Position numbers and translations under genes: made by a program | Shown here: piece by piece, positions 6,240-6,420 of the stretch | Numbering within the stretch: position 1 is the first letter of the stretch | Layout of the letters: each line of letters begins with the position of its first letter | Assembly: GCA_020631315.1 (NCBI GenBank) | Contig: JAHDHM010000218.1 | Coordinates: forward strand, 1-6,420 | DNA: 6,420 nucleotides | DNA from: Acidimicrobiales bacterium | GTDB lineage: Bacteria; Actinomycetota; Acidimicrobiia; Acidimicrobiales; Poriferisodaliceae | Direction: 5' to 3' | Notes under the pieces: generated by a model | What the model was told of the DNA's origin: nothing | What the model saw: the letters and a program-made list of their open reading frames with translations, nothing else | The model's database searches: none

Positions 6240-6309
6240 TCACCTCTCCAACGGAACTTTCGGGCCGGAGTTGAGGAAACCGCTCGCGGCCACAGGGGCG
6301 ATAACGCGA

Positions 6310-6339
6310 AGAGACCCCCGCTCGGAAGCGGGGGTCTCT
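6310..6339 (-). terminator. Strong intrinsic terminator downstream of tRNA-Arg
   Basis: A perfect 12-bp stem pairs 6310-6321 (AGAGACCCCCGC) with 6328-6339 around a 6-base loop. It begins 7 bases past the 3' end of the tRNA gene on the minus strand and is followed by TCGCGTTAT, a weak T-containing tail. A stem of GAGACCCCC paired to GGGGGTCTC is typical of actinobacterial tRNA terminators. It isolates the tRNA transcript from the TetR gene. Confidence 0.85.
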
Positions 6340-6346
6340 CGTTCAG

Positions 6347-6420
6347 CGCGCTCGCAGGGATTCGAACCCCGAACCTTCTGATCCGTAGTCAGATGCTCTA
6401 TCCAATTGAGCTACGAGCGC
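6347..6420 (-). tRNA. tRNA-Arg (anticodon ACG)
   Basis: A complete 74-base cloverleaf is visible on the minus strand. The acceptor stem GCGCTCG (6414-6420) pairs with CGAGCGC (6348-6354), with discriminator G at 6347. The D arm is GCTC...GAGC. The anticodon stem TCTGA/TCAGA holds the loop CTACGGA, giving anticodon ACG (6384-6386) for arginine CGN codons; A34 is expected to be modified to inosine by TadA. The T arm has CGGGG, loop TTCGAAT and CCCTG, with one G-U pair. The CCA end is not encoded (CTG follows), so it must be added by CCA-adding enzyme. The tRNA 5' end coincides with the window end, so its promoter is not seen. Confidence 0.97.

Noticed and set aside
6271..6305. TTGAGG and GATAAC on the plus strand as a promoter
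   Set aside because: The spacing is about 23 bases, far from 17, and it would point into the tRNA terminator with no gene to serve.
6347..6420. tRNA-Arg as an integration site for a mobile element
   Set aside because: No integrase gene, no duplicated tRNA 3' end and no phage-like gene is visible in the window.

Overview
The window is dense, high-GC DNA with mostly G/C third codon positions, leaderless or GGAGG-type starts, and acidic, Asp/Ser/Thr-rich lipoproteins. This suggests an actinobacterium. Gene content and protein style fit a free-living Acidimicrobiia/Ilumatobacter-like lineage, but that placement is inferred from composition and recalled family distribution, not from a marker gene.

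Layout from left to right: (1) a leftward LLM-class flavin-dependent oxidoreductase (4-912); (2) a GC-rich hairpin (964-1010) that probably ends the next gene; (3) a leftward lipoprotein of the secreted beta-propeller family (COG4880/PF09826 type, 1032-3389); (4) a roughly 100-base leader with two inverted repeats; (5) a leftward 203-residue unknown protein (3495-4106) whose C-terminal half resembles the end of class I methyltransferases but which lacks the SAM-binding motif; (6) a divergent promoter region (about 4107-4189) with a palindrome and a direct repeat; (7) a rightward unknown lipoprotein (4190-5629); (8) a convergent, leftward TetR-family regulator (5660-6202); (9) a strong tRNA-type terminator (6310-6339) and a complete tRNA-Arg(ACG) gene on the minus strand (6347-6420).

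Nothing shows these genes to be one pathway. Two encode predicted surface lipoproteins of unknown role, and the genes sit in separate small transcription units. I see no transposase, phage, CRISPR, toxin-antitoxin or biosynthetic-cluster signature, and this looks like an ordinary chromosomal region. The items most worth a second look are the unknown lipoprotein with its two-cysteine N-terminal module, the methyltransferase-like protein without a cofactor site, and the inverted repeats in the two intergenic regions around that protein.
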